The position numbers were made by a program, and so were the translations under genes. Shown in pieces: positions 19,669 through 31,194 of a stretch of 50,239 bases of DNA; the stretch's first letter is position 1; every line of letters starts with the position of its first letter. Under the pieces are notes generated by a model. That model ran no database searches. It was not told where the DNA came from and worked only from the letters and a program-made list of their open reading frames with translations. The DNA is from Burkholderiales bacterium (lineage in GTDB: Bacteria > Pseudomonadota > Gammaproteobacteria > Burkholderiales > Burkholderiaceae_C). The stretch is from the NCBI GenBank assembly GCA_013044035.1, contig JABEVE010000027.1, positions 1-50,239 on the forward strand, written 5' to 3'.

Positions 19669-20889
19669 TCAGTGCGCCGCCCATTGAATGGTGCTGATGT
19701 CGATGCCGTCCTGGTGCATTTCCCAGAGGGGGGAAAGCTCGCGCAGCTTGGCCACCTTCTCGTGCAGAATGTTCACGGCGTAGTCGATGTCGTCTTGCGT
19801 GGTGAAGCGGCCGATGGTCATGCGCAGCGAAGAGTGAGCCAGTTCGTCACTGCGGCCCAGCGCCCGCAGCACATAGGAGGGCTCCAGGCTGGCCGAAGTG
19901 CAGGCCGAGCCGCTGGACACCGCGATGCCCTTGATCGCCATGATGAGCGATTCGCCTTCGACGAAGTTGAAACTGGCGTTGACGTTGTGCGGCACACGGT
20001 GCTCGAGGTTGCCGTTGAAGTAAACCTCTTCGATGTCATTCAGTCCGTTCAACAGACGGTTTTGCAGCATGCGGATGCGCTCGATTTCGGTGCCCATTTC
20101 CAGCTTGGCGATGCGATAAGCCTCGCCCATGCCGACGATCTGGTGCGTGGGCAGCGTGCCGGAGCGCATGCCACGCTCATGTCCGCCGCCGTGCATTTGC
20201 GCCTCGATGCGCACCCGCGGCTTGCGCCGCACGAACAGCGCGCCGATGCCCTTGGGACCGTAAGTCTTGTGCGAGGCCAGGCTCATCAGATCAATGGGCC
20301 AGTTCCTCAGATCGATGGTCACCTTGCCCGTGGCTTGCGCTGCATCCACATGGAAGATGATGCCGCGCTCGCGACACATGGCGCCGATCGCCTGCACATC
20401 CTGAATGACGCCGATCTCGTTATTCACCAACAGCACCGAGGCGAGAATGGTGTCCGATCGCAGCGCTGCCTTGAAACGATCCAGATCGAGCATGCCGTCG
20501 GGCTGCACATCGAGGTAGGTGACCTCGAAGCCTTGGCGTTCGAGTTCACGGCAGGTGTCGAGCGTCGCCTTGTGCTCGGTCTTCAGGGTGACGATGTGCT
20601 TGCCTCGTCCCTGGTAAAAATGCGCCGCACCCTTGAGCGCCAGGTTGATCGACTCGGTTGCGCCCGAGGTCCAGACCAGTTCCTTGGCATCGCAGTTGAC
20701 AAGGTCAGCCACCTGGGTGCGTGCTTTCTCCACCGCGGCTTCAGCTTCCCAGCCCCAGGCGTGACTGCGCGACGCCGGATTGCCGAAGTGCTCGCGCAAC
20801 CAGGGAATCATGGCATCGACAACACGCGGATCAACCGGCGTGGTGGCGCCGTAATCCATGTAGATGGGGAAGTGAGGAGTGGTGGACAT
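19669..20889 (-). CDS. iscS: Cysteine desulfurase IscS
   Basis: The PLP enzyme that delivers sulfur from cysteine to IscU and to tRNA thiolation. The 406-residue length is typical. The start is [17 protein letters not shown]-like, the PLP lysine lies in [12 protein letters not shown], and the mobile catalytic cysteine lies in [14 protein letters not shown] near residue 329. The C-terminus holds the IscU-interaction region ([13 protein letters not shown]). It is the second gene of the isc operon, 51 bases after iscR. Confidence 0.97.
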   Translation of the reverse strand: MSTTPHFPIYMDYGATTPVDPRVVDAMIPWLREHFGNPASRSHAWGWEAEAAVEKARTQVADLVNCDAKELVWTSGATESINLALKGAAHFYQGRGKHIVTLKTEHKATLDTCRELERQGFEVTYLDVQPDGMLDLDRFKAALRSDTILASVLLVNNEIGVIQDVQAIGAMCRERGIIFHVDAAQATGKVTIDLRNWPIDLMSLASHKTYGPKGIGALFVRRKPRVRIEAQMHGGGHERGMRSGTLPTHQIVGMGEAYRIAKLEMGTEIERIRMLQNRLLNGLNDIEEVYFNGNLEHRVPHNVNASFNFVEGESLIMAIKGIAVSSGSACTSASLEPSYVLRALGRSDELAHSSLRMTIGRFTTQDDIDYAVNILHEKVAKLRELSPLWEMHQDGIDISTIQWAAH

Positions 20890-20940
20890 GGGTTGGCTCG
20901 TGAAAAAGTGAACGACCGAGGCGCTTGACCTGGCTCCGTC

Positions 20941-21477
20941 TCAGGTCATGGTCTGGGCAAGATTGAACACTGAATTCGCGGCCCGCACCTTCACCGGTTT
21001 GTTCGTCGGCATGGGCGACACGGGTTTGCGCACCACCGCCACTTCCTCGATGGTCACACCTTGCGCCAGGTTTTGATCAACCATGGTTTTCAGGTTCACC
21101 GAATCGAGAAACTCGACCATGCGGGTGTTCAGCGCCGCCCACAGATCGTGGGTCATGCAACGGCCTTCGCCATCGTCGCCTTGACAATTTTCCTTGCCGC
21201 CGCACTGCGTCGCATCCAGAGGCTCATCGACGGCGATGATCACGTCGGCAATGCTGATTTCTTCAGGTTTGCGCGCCAGGCTGTAGCCGCCGCCGGGGCC
21301 GCGAACCGACTCGACCAGTTCGTGCCGGCGCAGCTTGCCGAACAATTGTTCGAGATAAGACAGGGAGATGTGTTGACGCTGGCTGATGCTCGCCAAGGTC
21401 ACCGGGCCGAGATGCTGACGCATGGCCACGTCGATCATGGCCGTCACCGCAAATCGCCCTTTTGTCGTCAGTCGCAT
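20941..21477 (-). CDS. iscR: Fe-S cluster-sensing repressor IscR (Rrf2 family)
   Basis: The 178-residue Rrf2-type winged-helix regulator opens with MRLTTKGRFAVTAMIDVA. It carries the cluster ligands in CGGKENCQGDDGEGRCMTH: three cysteines plus the histidine two residues after the last one. The spacing between the second and third Cys is eight residues, longer than the five I recall for E. coli. It is first in the isc operon and very probably represses it when holo; a matching operator lies upstream. Confidence 0.96.
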   Translation of the reverse strand: MRLTTKGRFAVTAMIDVAMRQHLGPVTLASISQRQHISLSYLEQLFGKLRRHELVESVRGPGGGYSLARKPEEISIADVIIAVDEPLDATQCGGKENCQGDDGEGRCMTHDLWAALNTRMVEFLDSVNLKTMVDQNLAQGVTIEEVAVVRKPVSPMPTNKPVKVRAANSVFNLAQTMT

Positions 21478-21620
21478 GGTGAATCTCCAAGTGTGTAAGC
21501 CGATGGCCGCTCAGTCGCCAAGCCGACTGTCACGCATCGCCTCTCAAGTCTGCCGCCGGTCGATTCTCGGGGAGACCCCAATCGGTCTGGACCACTGCAG
21601 GCGGTGATCCAGGGGCGCTC

Positions 21621-21673
21621 AATACCTGACGAATTCAGTAGGATTCTAGCAGAACCCCGAGTGAATCCGTCAA
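21621..21673 (-). promoter_or_regulatory. isc operon promoter with overlapping IscR type-1 site
   Basis: On the minus strand a TTGACG (21673-21668) and TAGAAT (21648-21643) pair with a 19-base spacer form a sigma70-like promoter. Overlapping and downstream of the -10 is a 25-base imperfect palindrome at 21645-21621, with halves ATCCTACTG and GTCAGGTAT around a GAATTC-like centre. This matches the known IscR type-1 motif ATA(C/G)YYGACT...AGTCRRSTAT closely. The position implies autorepression of iscR and of the whole isc operon by [2Fe-2S]-IscR. Confidence 0.75.
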
Positions 21674-21767
21674 CTACTAGGACTTTTTGTCTAGGACAAA
21701 GTTCCACAAGCGGCCTTATACGCCAAGCATCCGCATCCAGTCAGAGTCGCCCCAAAACCCCAAGTTC

Positions 21768-21824
21768 CGATAGGGAATAGAGGTTTTCACAAGCCGCTGT
21801 TTTCGAACGGTATTTTCCCTATCG
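21768..21824. repeat. Spaced inverted repeat upstream of yeiE
   Basis: A perfect 10-bp inverted repeat, CGATAGGGAA (21768-21777) and TTCCCTATCG (21815-21824), is separated by 37 bases and ends about 115 bases before the yeiE start. Two distant operator half-sites for an autoregulating LysR-type protein are possible, since LysR tetramers bend DNA between separated sites. This is inference from position only. Confidence 0.4.
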
Positions 21825-21939
21825 TGGGCGCGAGCGACTGTGGCAACCCGAGGGCGACGCATTCCTGATCCGGGTCCGATCCATCCACCTCTGAAAGCAA
21901 TTTTCGACGAGAATCTGAAGAAATTAACCTGAAATTTCG

Positions 21940-22824
21940 ATGAGACTGACACTTCGACAACTCGATGTGATGGTGGCCATTGCCCGCAGCGGCAGCACCA
22001 CCGAGGCTGGCAAACAACTGGCGCTGTCGCAATCGGCAGTGAGCGCAGCGCTGGCTGAGTTGGAATCTCAACTCGGCACCCGTGTGTTCGACCGCGTCGG
22101 CAAACGCGTGGTGCTGAACGATTGCGGCCGTCTGCTGCTGCCGCGAGCGCTGGCACTGCTGGACCAGGTACGCGAAGTGGAAACCCTGTTTGCCGATGGT
22201 GCTGCTGCGCTGCGCGTGAGCGCCAGCACCACCATCGGCAACTACCTGATGCCAGTTGTGCTGGGCGCTTATCAGCGGCGTTGGCCCCTTGCCCAGATTC
22301 AGCTTGAAGTTTGCAACACACAAGACGTGATTCAGGCAGTCGCCGATTATGCGGTGGACGTTGGCTTCATCGAGGGCGCCTGCCACCACGACGAGCTTGA
22401 AATTCATCCCTGGGTCAGCGATGAACTGGCAGTCGTCGCAGCACCGGGGCATCCCCTCGCGCAGGGACCGGTCAGGCTGGACCAGTTGGCCACTGCGCGC
22501 TGGATATTGCGCGAGCCGGGCTCAGGCACGCGCGAGACGGTGGAGGCACTGCTACTGCCACACCTGCAGCGTTTCGGCTCGACCATGCACCTGGGCAACT
22601 CAGAAGCCATCAAACATGCCGTGGCGGAGGAACTCGGTGTGAGTTGCCTGCCGCTGCGGGTGGTCCATGATCTGCTGATCGCAGAGCGGCTGGTGCGTGT
22701 GGCCACGCCCCTGCCCAAGCTCATACGCACGCTCTACCGCATTCAACCCAAGCGCAAGGTCTTTTCACCACCCTTGCAGCGTTTCATCGACCATTGCAGC
22801 GCCTGGCACGAAACTGCAACCTGA
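21940..22824 (+). CDS. yeiE: LysR-family transcriptional regulator, YeiE type
   Basis: The 294-residue LysR regulator has an N-terminal winged HTH: LRQLDVMVAIARSGSTTEAG, then LSQSAVSAALAELESQLG, then FDRVGKRVVLN. The effector domain has VSASTTIGNYLMP, VGFIEGACHH, WILREPGSGTRETVE and LGNSEAIKHAVAEELGVSCL. These blocks match E. coli YeiE, reported as a sulfite-responsive regulator, much better than CysB or CbbR. It is divergent from the isc operon and upstream of a TRAP permease pair on the same strand. Whether it controls that transporter is unknown. Confidence 0.85.
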   Translation: MRLTLRQLDVMVAIARSGSTTEAGKQLALSQSAVSAALAELESQLGTRVFDRVGKRVVLNDCGRLLLPRALALLDQVREVETLFADGAAALRVSASTTIGNYLMPVVLGAYQRRWPLAQIQLEVCNTQDVIQAVADYAVDVGFIEGACHHDELEIHPWVSDELAVVAAPGHPLAQGPVRLDQLATARWILREPGSGTRETVEALLLPHLQRFGSTMHLGNSEAIKHAVAEELGVSCLPLRVVHDLLIAERLVRVATPLPKLIRTLYRIQPKRKVFSPPLQRFIDHCSAWHETAT

Positions 22825-23064
22825 ACTCCCGCAGCACATGCCCCCATCCGCCATCTAACCAGAAAGGGTGGATGGGCCCTGGCCACTGGGATTGATGTAC
22901 CCGGCCATGCATCGAGCATGTCCCGATTCAACCTGAATCACGGGAGTAACCCTCTGCGGATTGCGCTTGTTACATCCATATACTTTGAGATACAAGTTCA
23001 ACGCCGCGCGCCTCACCCTCCGATTGCCACAATCGATCGGCGCGTTTCGAGACAAGGAGACACC

Positions 23065-23676
23065 GTGGATCGACTGCTTGGCCTCTCACGAGGGATCGAC
23101 TGGATCAACGATCAATTCGGCAAACTCACCTGGGGCCTGGTCTTCGCTTCGGTGTTCATCAGCGCTGGCAACGCTGTCGTGCGCAAGCTCTTCGACTACA
23201 GCTCCAACGCCTGGCTCGAAATCCAGTGGTACCTGTTCGCCGGAGTCTTCCTCCTCGGTGCCGCGTATACATTCCTGCACAACGAGCATGTCCGTATCGA
23301 CGTGCTCTCCAGCCGTCTCTCCAAGCGCGGGCAGACCTGGATCGACATCCTCGGCATCCTCCTCTTCCTCTTCCCGTTTTGCTTCGAGGTGGTCAGGCTG
23401 TCGCTGCCAGTGGTGGGCAACGCCATGGCTTCGGGAGAAATGTCGTCCAACGCCGGCGGCTTGATGCGCTGGCCGGTATTTGTGCTGCTGCCCATTGGCT
23501 TCACCCTGCTGGCGCTGCAAGGCCTGTCGGAGTTGATCAAGCGTGTCGCCTTCCTCATGGGTCTTGCCCCCGACCCCACCTTGCGCAAAGGCGAGAAGAC
23601 GGCAGAAGAAGAACTTGCCGCATTCATGCTCGAGCAAACCGCACGTGAAGAAGCGGCAGCTGGCAAAAAGGCCTGA
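23065..23676 (+). CDS. TRAP transporter small permease (DctQ type)
   Basis: The 203-residue membrane protein has four hydrophobic segments: LTWGLVFASVFISAG, IQWYLFAGVFLLGAAY with HNEHVRIDV after it, ILGILLFLFPFCFEVV and WPVFVLLPIGFTLLAL. HNEHVRIDVL is a DctQ hallmark. I chose the GTG at 23065 because AAGGAG precedes it at good spacing and the preceding in-frame sequence is hydrophilic and unconserved. A TATACT at 22979-22984 could be a -10 element. The large permease starts 9 bases after the stop. No binding protein gene is adjacent. Confidence 0.88.
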   Translation: MDRLLGLSRGIDWINDQFGKLTWGLVFASVFISAGNAVVRKLFDYSSNAWLEIQWYLFAGVFLLGAAYTFLHNEHVRIDVLSSRLSKRGQTWIDILGILLFLFPFCFEVVRLSLPVVGNAMASGEMSSNAGGLMRWPVFVLLPIGFTLLALQGLSELIKRVAFLMGLAPDPTLRKGEKTAEEELAAFMLEQTAREEAAAGKKA

Positions 23677-23685
23677 GGGGACGAC

Positions 23686-25506
23686 ATGGACTTCATCATC
23701 GCCAATATCGCGCCCATCATGTTCGGCGCCCTCGTCGTCTTCCTGCTCATCGGCTTTCCGGTGGCCTTCAGCCTGGCAGCCTGCGGCCTGCTGTTCGGCT
23801 TCATCGGCGTCGAACTCGGCCTCATGCCGCAGGCGCTGCTGGAAGCCATTCCGCTGCGCATCATCGGCATCATGCAGAACGACACGCTGCTGGCCATTCC
23901 CTTCTTCACGCTCATGGGGCTGATTCTGGAACGCAGCGGCATGGCCGAGGACTTGCTCGACACCATCGGCCAACTGTTCGGACCCATTCGCGGCGGTCTG
24001 GCTTACGCGGTCATTCTCGTGGGCGCCATGTTGGCCGCCACCACCGGCGTGGTCGCGGCATCGGTCATTTCCATGGGACTCATTTCCCTGCCCATCATGC
24101 TGCGCTACGGCTACGATCGGCGCGTGGCCAGCGGCGTCATCGCCGCTTCGGGCACGCTGGCGCAGATCATTCCGCCCTCGCTGGTGCTCATCGTCATGGC
24201 TGACCAGCTCGGCAAATCAGTGGGCGATATGTACAAGGGCGCTTTCGTCCCAGGCTTCATCCTCACCGGCCTCTACATCGTCTATATCTTCGCCGTGACC
24301 ATGGCGAAACCACATCTGGCGCCAGCCCTGCCAACCGAGGCCCGCACCATCCGAGAGCCCGACGGCACATCCGGCCTGCGTTCGCTGTCGCTGCTGTTCA
24401 TCACCTGCCTGAGCCTCGGCGTCGGCTGGGCGCACTACTACGACACCTTCCTCACCTGGCGCGACAAGACGCCGACCACCGCGCCGCTGGACGAGACCAT
24501 CGTCGTCTCCTTGTCGGTGGCCGTGCTGTTCGCCCTGGTTCTGGCCCTGTTCAACAAGGGCCTGCGCCTGGGCCTGCTGTCGCGCATGGCGGAGAAGGTC
24601 ACCTTCGTCCTGATACCGCCGCTGCTGCTGATTTTCCTGGTGCTGGGCACCATTTTTCTCGGCATCGCCACGCCCACCGAGGGCGGCGCGATGGGGGCGA
24701 TGGGCGCGCTCATCATGGCGCTGGTGCGACGCAGGCTGGACTTCAAACTGTTCGGCCAGGCGCTCAACACCACGGCCAAGCTGTCCACCTTCGTGATGTT
24801 CATCCTGATTGGCTCCACCGTGTTCAACCTCGTGTTCCAGGGCCTGGACGGGCGGGTCTGGGTCGAACACCTGCTGACCAATCTTCCTGGCGGTCAGCTC
24901 GGCTTCCTCATCGTGGTGAACATCCTGATATTCGTGCTGGCGTTCTTCCTCGACTTTTTCGAGTTGTCCTTCATCATCATCCCGCTCATCGGGCCGGTGG
25001 CCGACAAGCTGGGCATCGACCTCATCTGGTTCGGCGTGCTGCTGGCGGTGAATATGCAGACCTCCTTCATGCACCCGCCGTTCGGCTTCGCGCTGTTTTA
25101 CCTGCGCAGCGTCGCACCCAAGGACGATTACACCGACAAGGAGACGAAAAAACGCATCGCCCGAGTCACCACGGGGCAAATCTACTGGGGCGCCGTGCCC
25201 TTCGTGCTGATCCAGATTGTGATGGTCGCGCTGGTCATCGGCTTCCCCGGCCTCGTCACGGGGTCGCTGGGTCGTCACGACAAAATTGACCTGGACAAGG
25301 TCAACATCGTGGTTCCGGCGAACGACCAGAGCTACACCACCGAGGCGCCGCCGAATTTCGGCACCTCGAATGCGGCACCGGGTCACGAGGGAGCATCCCA
25401 GCCAGCGGCATCGGGTGCCACTGGGGACGCCGGCAACGCCGAAGCCGACGACATCATGAAGGCTTTGCAAGCGCCCGCCGAAGGCGCTTCCGCTGCCAAG
25501 CCTTGA
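23686..25506 (+). CDS. TRAP transporter large permease (DctM type, long form)
   Basis: The 606-residue multi-spanning permease belongs to the long DctM subfamily; ordinary DctM is about 425 residues. Family stretches include LLAIPFFTLMGLILERSGMAEDLL, GGLAYAVILVGAMLAATTGVVAASV and IPPSLVLIVMADQLG. They continue in IATPTEGGAMGAMGALIM and MQTSFMHPPFGFALFYLR. The extra length is a central loop with further helices (about residues 205-300) and a soluble Ala/Gly-rich tail of about 70 residues. It would use a sodium or proton gradient to import an organic acid delivered by a periplasmic DctP, which is not encoded nearby. The substrate is unknown. Confidence 0.9.
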   Translation: MDFIIANIAPIMFGALVVFLLIGFPVAFSLAACGLLFGFIGVELGLMPQALLEAIPLRIIGIMQNDTLLAIPFFTLMGLILERSGMAEDLLDTIGQLFGPIRGGLAYAVILVGAMLAATTGVVAASVISMGLISLPIMLRYGYDRRVASGVIAASGTLAQIIPPSLVLIVMADQLGKSVGDMYKGAFVPGFILTGLYIVYIFAVTMAKPHLAPALPTEARTIREPDGTSGLRSLSLLFITCLSLGVGWAHYYDTFLTWRDKTPTTAPLDETIVVSLSVAVLFALVLALFNKGLRLGLLSRMAEKVTFVLIPPLLLIFLVLGTIFLGIATPTEGGAMGAMGALIMALVRRRLDFKLFGQALNTTAKLSTFVMFILIGSTVFNLVFQGLDGRVWVEHLLTNLPGGQLGFLIVVNILIFVLAFFLDFFELSFIIIPLIGPVADKLGIDLIWFGVLLAVNMQTSFMHPPFGFALFYLRSVAPKDDYTDKETKKRIARVTTGQIYWGAVPFVLIQIVMVALVIGFPGLVTGSLGRHDKIDLDKVNIVVPANDQSYTTEAPPNFGTSNAAPGHEGASQPAASGATGDAGNAEADDIMKALQAPAEGASAAKP

Positions 25507-25513
25507 CCTGCAA

Positions 25514-25545
25514 GCGACGCTGACCGCGATGCGGTCCAGCGTCGC
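25514..25545. terminator. Hairpin between convergent TRAP permease and gcvP
   Basis: A GC-rich hairpin with arms GCGACGCTG-ACCGC and GCGGT-C-CAGCGTCGC (one bulged base) lies between the two convergent stop codons. It has no strong U-tract on either strand, so it may be a weak bidirectional terminator. Confidence 0.4.
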
Positions 25546-25547
25546 CC

Positions 25548-28463
<2,916 letters not shown>

Positions 28464-28538
28464 GGGAAACTCGTCTTGGTCGGCGCCAGCCTCAGGACCG
28501 CGACAGGCGGCAGACGGCGGGCGATGGCAGGAAGGTTT

Positions 28539-28913
28539 TCAGGCACCTTGCAGCAGTTTGTCGTAGGCGGCCTGGTCCATCAGCGCATCCAGCTCTGCGG
28601 GGTCGCTCGGGCGCATCTTGAAAAACCAGCCCGACCCTTGCGGATCGGAATTCACCATGGACGGGTCGGACACCAGGCCATCGTTGCTGCCGGTGATTTC
28701 GCCCGACAGCGGCATGTAGACGTCGGCCGCGGCCTTGACCGACTCGACCACACCGGCGGTGTCTTTCTGAGCAAAGGTCATGCCGACCGCAGGCAATTCG
28801 ACGAACACCACATCGCCCAGGGCGTCTTGCGCGTGCGCGGTGATGCCAACCGTCACAGTGCCGTCCGCTTCAAGGCGAACCCATTCGTGATCGGGGGTGT
28901 ATTTGATGGTCAT
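28539..28913 (-). CDS. gcvH: Glycine cleavage system H protein
   Basis: The lipoyl carrier of the glycine cleavage system. The 124-residue protein has the lipoylated lysine at position 60 in VESVKAAADVY. I chose the ATG at 28913 (MTIKYTPDHEWV), which is the normal GcvH start; an upstream in-frame extension is unconserved. It lies between gcvT (71-base gap) and gcvP. Confidence 0.96.
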   Translation of the reverse strand: MTIKYTPDHEWVRLEADGTVTVGITAHAQDALGDVVFVELPAVGMTFAQKDTAGVVESVKAAADVYMPLSGEITGSNDGLVSDPSMVNSDPQGSGWFFKMRPSDPAELDALMDQAAYDKLLQGA

Positions 28914-28984
28914 GCTGAACTCCGTGTCGGTCAATGTGAACAGGAACAATTTGAGAAAAACCTGGTGTGCTTCGGTACGCCAGT

Positions 28985-30148
28985 TCAATTGCGTACATAG
29001 CCGTGAGGCGTGAACGGCATGGGGGCGACATGCATGGGCACCTGTTTGCCTCGCACAAGTGCGAACAGGGCATGCCCCGGTACCGCCACGGCGCTCTCGA
29101 CGTAGCCCATGGCGACCGGCATGTTGGCCGTGGGGGTGAGGCTGCCACTGGTAACGCGCCCCAGCCCGCGACCCGCGGCGTCTACCAGCATGGTGCCTTC
29201 GCGAACAGGCACGCGTTCGTCGGCGACAAGCCCGACGCGTTTGCGCGCCACACGGGCAGGGTCGTCAAGCTGCGCGAGGATGACCTCGGCCCCTGGAAAG
29301 CCTCCGGCACGGGCCCCGCCGTTGCGGCGCACCTTCTGCATGGCCCATTGCAGGCTGGCCTCCACGGCGGTGGTGGTTTCGTCCATGTCATGCCCGTAGA
29401 GGCAGAGCCCGGCTTCCAGGCGCAGGCTGTCGCGTGCGCCCAGGCCCGCGGGCCGCACGCCAGCCAGATCGAGCAAGGCGCGAGCCAGCGGCTCGGCATC
29501 CCGCGGGCGAACCGAAATCTCGACGCCGTCTTCGCCGGTGTAGCCGCTGCGGCTGATGAAGACCGGGTCGTTGCAGACCGAAGCGGGCAATTCGAACCAG
29601 GCTGCATCCATGAAGCGCAGCTTGCCCACATCCGGCAGCAGTGTCTGCAGCGCCGCGAGCGCCTTGGGGCCTTGCAGCGCCATCAACCCCTGTCCCGGGA
29701 GTTCTTCAATGCGGCAGCGCGCGCCGATGCGTTCGCGCATCCAGGCGAGATCCTGGGTCTTGCATGCGGCATTGACGATGAGGAAATACTCGCTGCCCTG
29801 ACCACCCTCGAGCGGACGGTGGGTCAGCATCAAGTCGTCGAGAATCCCGCCAGCATGGTTGGTGAAATAGCCGTAGCGCTGACGCCCGAGCGGCAAGCCC
29901 ACAACGTCGACGGGAATGAGACTTTCGAGAGCTTCTGCCGCATCCGGCCCAGCGATGCGTACCTGGCCCATGTGCGAGACGTCGAACAGACCGGCTGCGG
30001 CACGCGTGTGGAGATGCTCGGCCGTGATGCCGCCTGGATACTGCACCGGCATGGCATAGCCGGCGAACGGCACCATCTTGGCGCCCAGCAACTGGTGCAG
30101 CAAAAACAGGGGGGTGTGCAGCAGGACTGGCTCGGCTTGGGCAGACAC
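28985..30148 (-). CDS. gcvT: Aminomethyltransferase, T protein
   Basis: The T protein releases ammonia and transfers the methylene group from GcvH to tetrahydrofolate. I place the start at a GTG (30148), preceded by CCGGAG at a six-base spacing, giving 387 residues; the longer open frame upstream overlaps the riboswitch. Family motifs are MVPFAGYAMPVQYPGGI, FDVSHMGQ, SRSGYTGEDGVEI and LGARDSLRLEAGLCLYGHD. It is the first gene of gcvTHP. Confidence 0.95.
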   Translation of the reverse strand: MSAQAEPVLLHTPLFLLHQLLGAKMVPFAGYAMPVQYPGGITAEHLHTRAAAGLFDVSHMGQVRIAGPDAAEALESLIPVDVVGLPLGRQRYGYFTNHAGGILDDLMLTHRPLEGGQGSEYFLIVNAACKTQDLAWMRERIGARCRIEELPGQGLMALQGPKALAALQTLLPDVGKLRFMDAAWFELPASVCNDPVFISRSGYTGEDGVEISVRPRDAEPLARALLDLAGVRPAGLGARDSLRLEAGLCLYGHDMDETTTAVEASLQWAMQKVRRNGGARAGGFPGAEVILAQLDDPARVARKRVGLVADERVPVREGTMLVDAAGRGLGRVTSGSLTPTANMPVAMGYVESAVAVPGHALFALVRGKQVPMHVAPMPFTPHGYVRN

Positions 30149-30175
30149 GCAAGGCTCCGGAGAAGGGCGGAAATC

Positions 30176-30195
30176 CACCAGAGCATGCTCTGGTG
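30176..30195 (-). promoter_or_regulatory. Perfect 20-bp palindrome in the riboswitch expression platform
   Basis: CACCAGAGCATGCTCTGGTG is a perfect palindrome directly after the second glycine aptamer and about 28 bases before the gcvT start. No U-tract follows, so it is not an obvious terminator. It may be the switching hairpin that controls access to the CTCCGGAG ribosome site, or a protein operator. Confidence 0.5.
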
Positions 30196-30199
30196 ACGA

Positions 30200-30420
30200 C
30201 GCCCCGCTGTCCTTGGTACCTGAGAGATTGACCGCGCGCTTTGCGCCCGGCTTGCCCCTTCGGTGGACGCCGCACATGATGCAGGCGCCGCTCTCCAGTG
30301 AGGTAACCCGTGAGGGTGTCGTCAGTCCTTTTGCCTGAGCGGTACATCCGGAGATCCCGGATTTACGCCTTCGGCGGCCAAGGCGCCGCGCAACGGCACT
30401 TCGGCACTCTCCTGACGACG
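30200..30420 (-). promoter_or_regulatory. Tandem glycine riboswitch upstream of gcvT
   Basis: On the minus strand two glycine aptamers lie in series. The first has GGAGAGTGCC, then CGCCGAAGGCGTAAA, then CTCAGGCAAAAGGAC. The second has CTGGAGAGCGG, then CACCGAAGGGGCAAG, then CTCTCAGGTACCAAGGACAG. These are the conserved blocks of the class, and the pair sits immediately before gcvTHP. As in characterised examples, glycine binding should switch on expression of the cleavage system. The 5' end is close to 30420, only about 26 bases after the stop of the small Trp-rich gene. Confidence 0.93.
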
Positions 30421-30445
30421 GCTCAGTTTAGCCCAAGCCAGCGGC

Positions 30446-30685
30446 TTATTTGCGTGAACGCATGCCCAGAGCTTTGCGCGCCTTGTCGTTGCGTTCCTTC
30501 TTGCGCTCGCCCATCTCGCGCATGGCGCGCTTTTGCGAGATGGCAAACATGGGATCGATGATTTCCCACCACACGAAGACAACGGCCAGGGGGATGGCAA
30601 TCCACCACCAGGACAGGGTCGCAAACGGGCCGATTGCGGCGAATTTCAATCCCAACAGCACGATTGCAACAACCAATACCCACAT
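30446..30685 (-). CDS. Small Trp-rich membrane protein
   Basis: The 79-residue protein has two hydrophobic helices (MWVLVVAIVLLGLKF and WWWIAIPLAVVFVWWEIID) followed by a strongly basic tail rich in Arg/Lys (KRAMREMGERKKERNDKARK). It matches the small Trp-rich family of Betaproteobacteria (TIGR04438, from memory), whose function is unknown. It lies directly upstream of the glycine riboswitch on the same strand, so read-through into gcvT is possible. Confidence 0.8.
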   Translation of the reverse strand: MWVLVVAIVLLGLKFAAIGPFATLSWWWIAIPLAVVFVWWEIIDPMFAISQKRAMREMGERKKERNDKARKALGMRSRK

Positions 30686-30879
30686 GACTGCCCTCCATTT
30701 ATCACGACGACCATCAAAATCAGATCAAAATGCAACCCAATGCAGCATCATGACACGCAACGCAGCCCATGTGTCGGTTAGCATTCTCGCTGCTGTCACG
30801 CCATGCATGCCAAGCACGTCAACCGCCCGCGTGGCGTCGCGTTATAGCGCGTAGCTTCGCTCAACCTTGGAGATCTGGA

Positions 30880-31194
30880 ATGAAGAAAATTTTGATTGCT
30901 GTCGGTCTGGTCGTCGCCGCCGTGTCCCAAGCCAACGCTGCCGACATGATGGCGCTGGCCAAGTCTAAGAACTGCCTGGCTTGCCACGCGCTCGACAAGA
31001 AGCTGGTTGGGCCCTCGTACCAAGACGTGGCTGCCAAGTACGCCGGCAAACCCGGAGCGGAAGCCACCTTGGTCAACGCTGTGTTGCACGGTGTGTCTGG
31101 CGTCTGGGGCCCGGTTCCCATGCCTGCCAACCCCCAGGTCACTCCGGCTGAAGCCAAGGAACTGGTCACCTGGATTCTGAGCATGAAAAAATAA
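30880..31194 (+). CDS. Periplasmic class I cytochrome c
   Basis: The 104-residue precursor has a Sec signal peptide (residues 1-20, cleavage after ANA). One haem site CLACH (Cys32, Cys35, His36) follows, with a probable Met ligand in GPVPMPANP near residue 84. The size and the terminal helix AEAKELVTWILSMK match small cytochromes c-551/c-552 that carry electrons to terminal oxidases or reductases. I chose the ATG at 30880 because of the signal peptide. A strong terminator follows directly. Confidence 0.92.
   Translation: MKKILIAVGLVVAAVSQANAADMMALAKSKNCLACHALDKKLVGPSYQDVAAKYAGKPGAEATLVNAVLHGVSGVWGPVPMPANPQVTPAEAKELVTWILSMKK

Larger units (their letters stand above)
21478..21939. other. Divergent intergenic region iscR / yeiE
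   Basis: About 460 bases without a supported gene. It contains the isc promoter with the IscR site (21621-21673), two CTAGGAC direct repeats (21677-21683 and 21691-21697) just upstream of it, and a long-range inverted repeat nearer to yeiE (21768-21824). Open frames here show no recognisable domain and I treat them as spurious. Confidence 0.6.

Noticed and set aside
19156-20928. A 590-codon plus-strand frame over iscS and iscU
   Set aside because: It is antisense to two certain genes, has shadow-type composition and shows no domain.
21716-22452. Minus-strand frames between iscR and yeiE and across the yeiE 5' end
   Set aside because: They show no domain similarity and overlap the YeiE HTH region, which is certain.
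30425-30460. Promoter for the glycine riboswitch (TAAACT as -10)
   Set aside because: No acceptable -35 is found at 16-19 bases, so I do not claim it.
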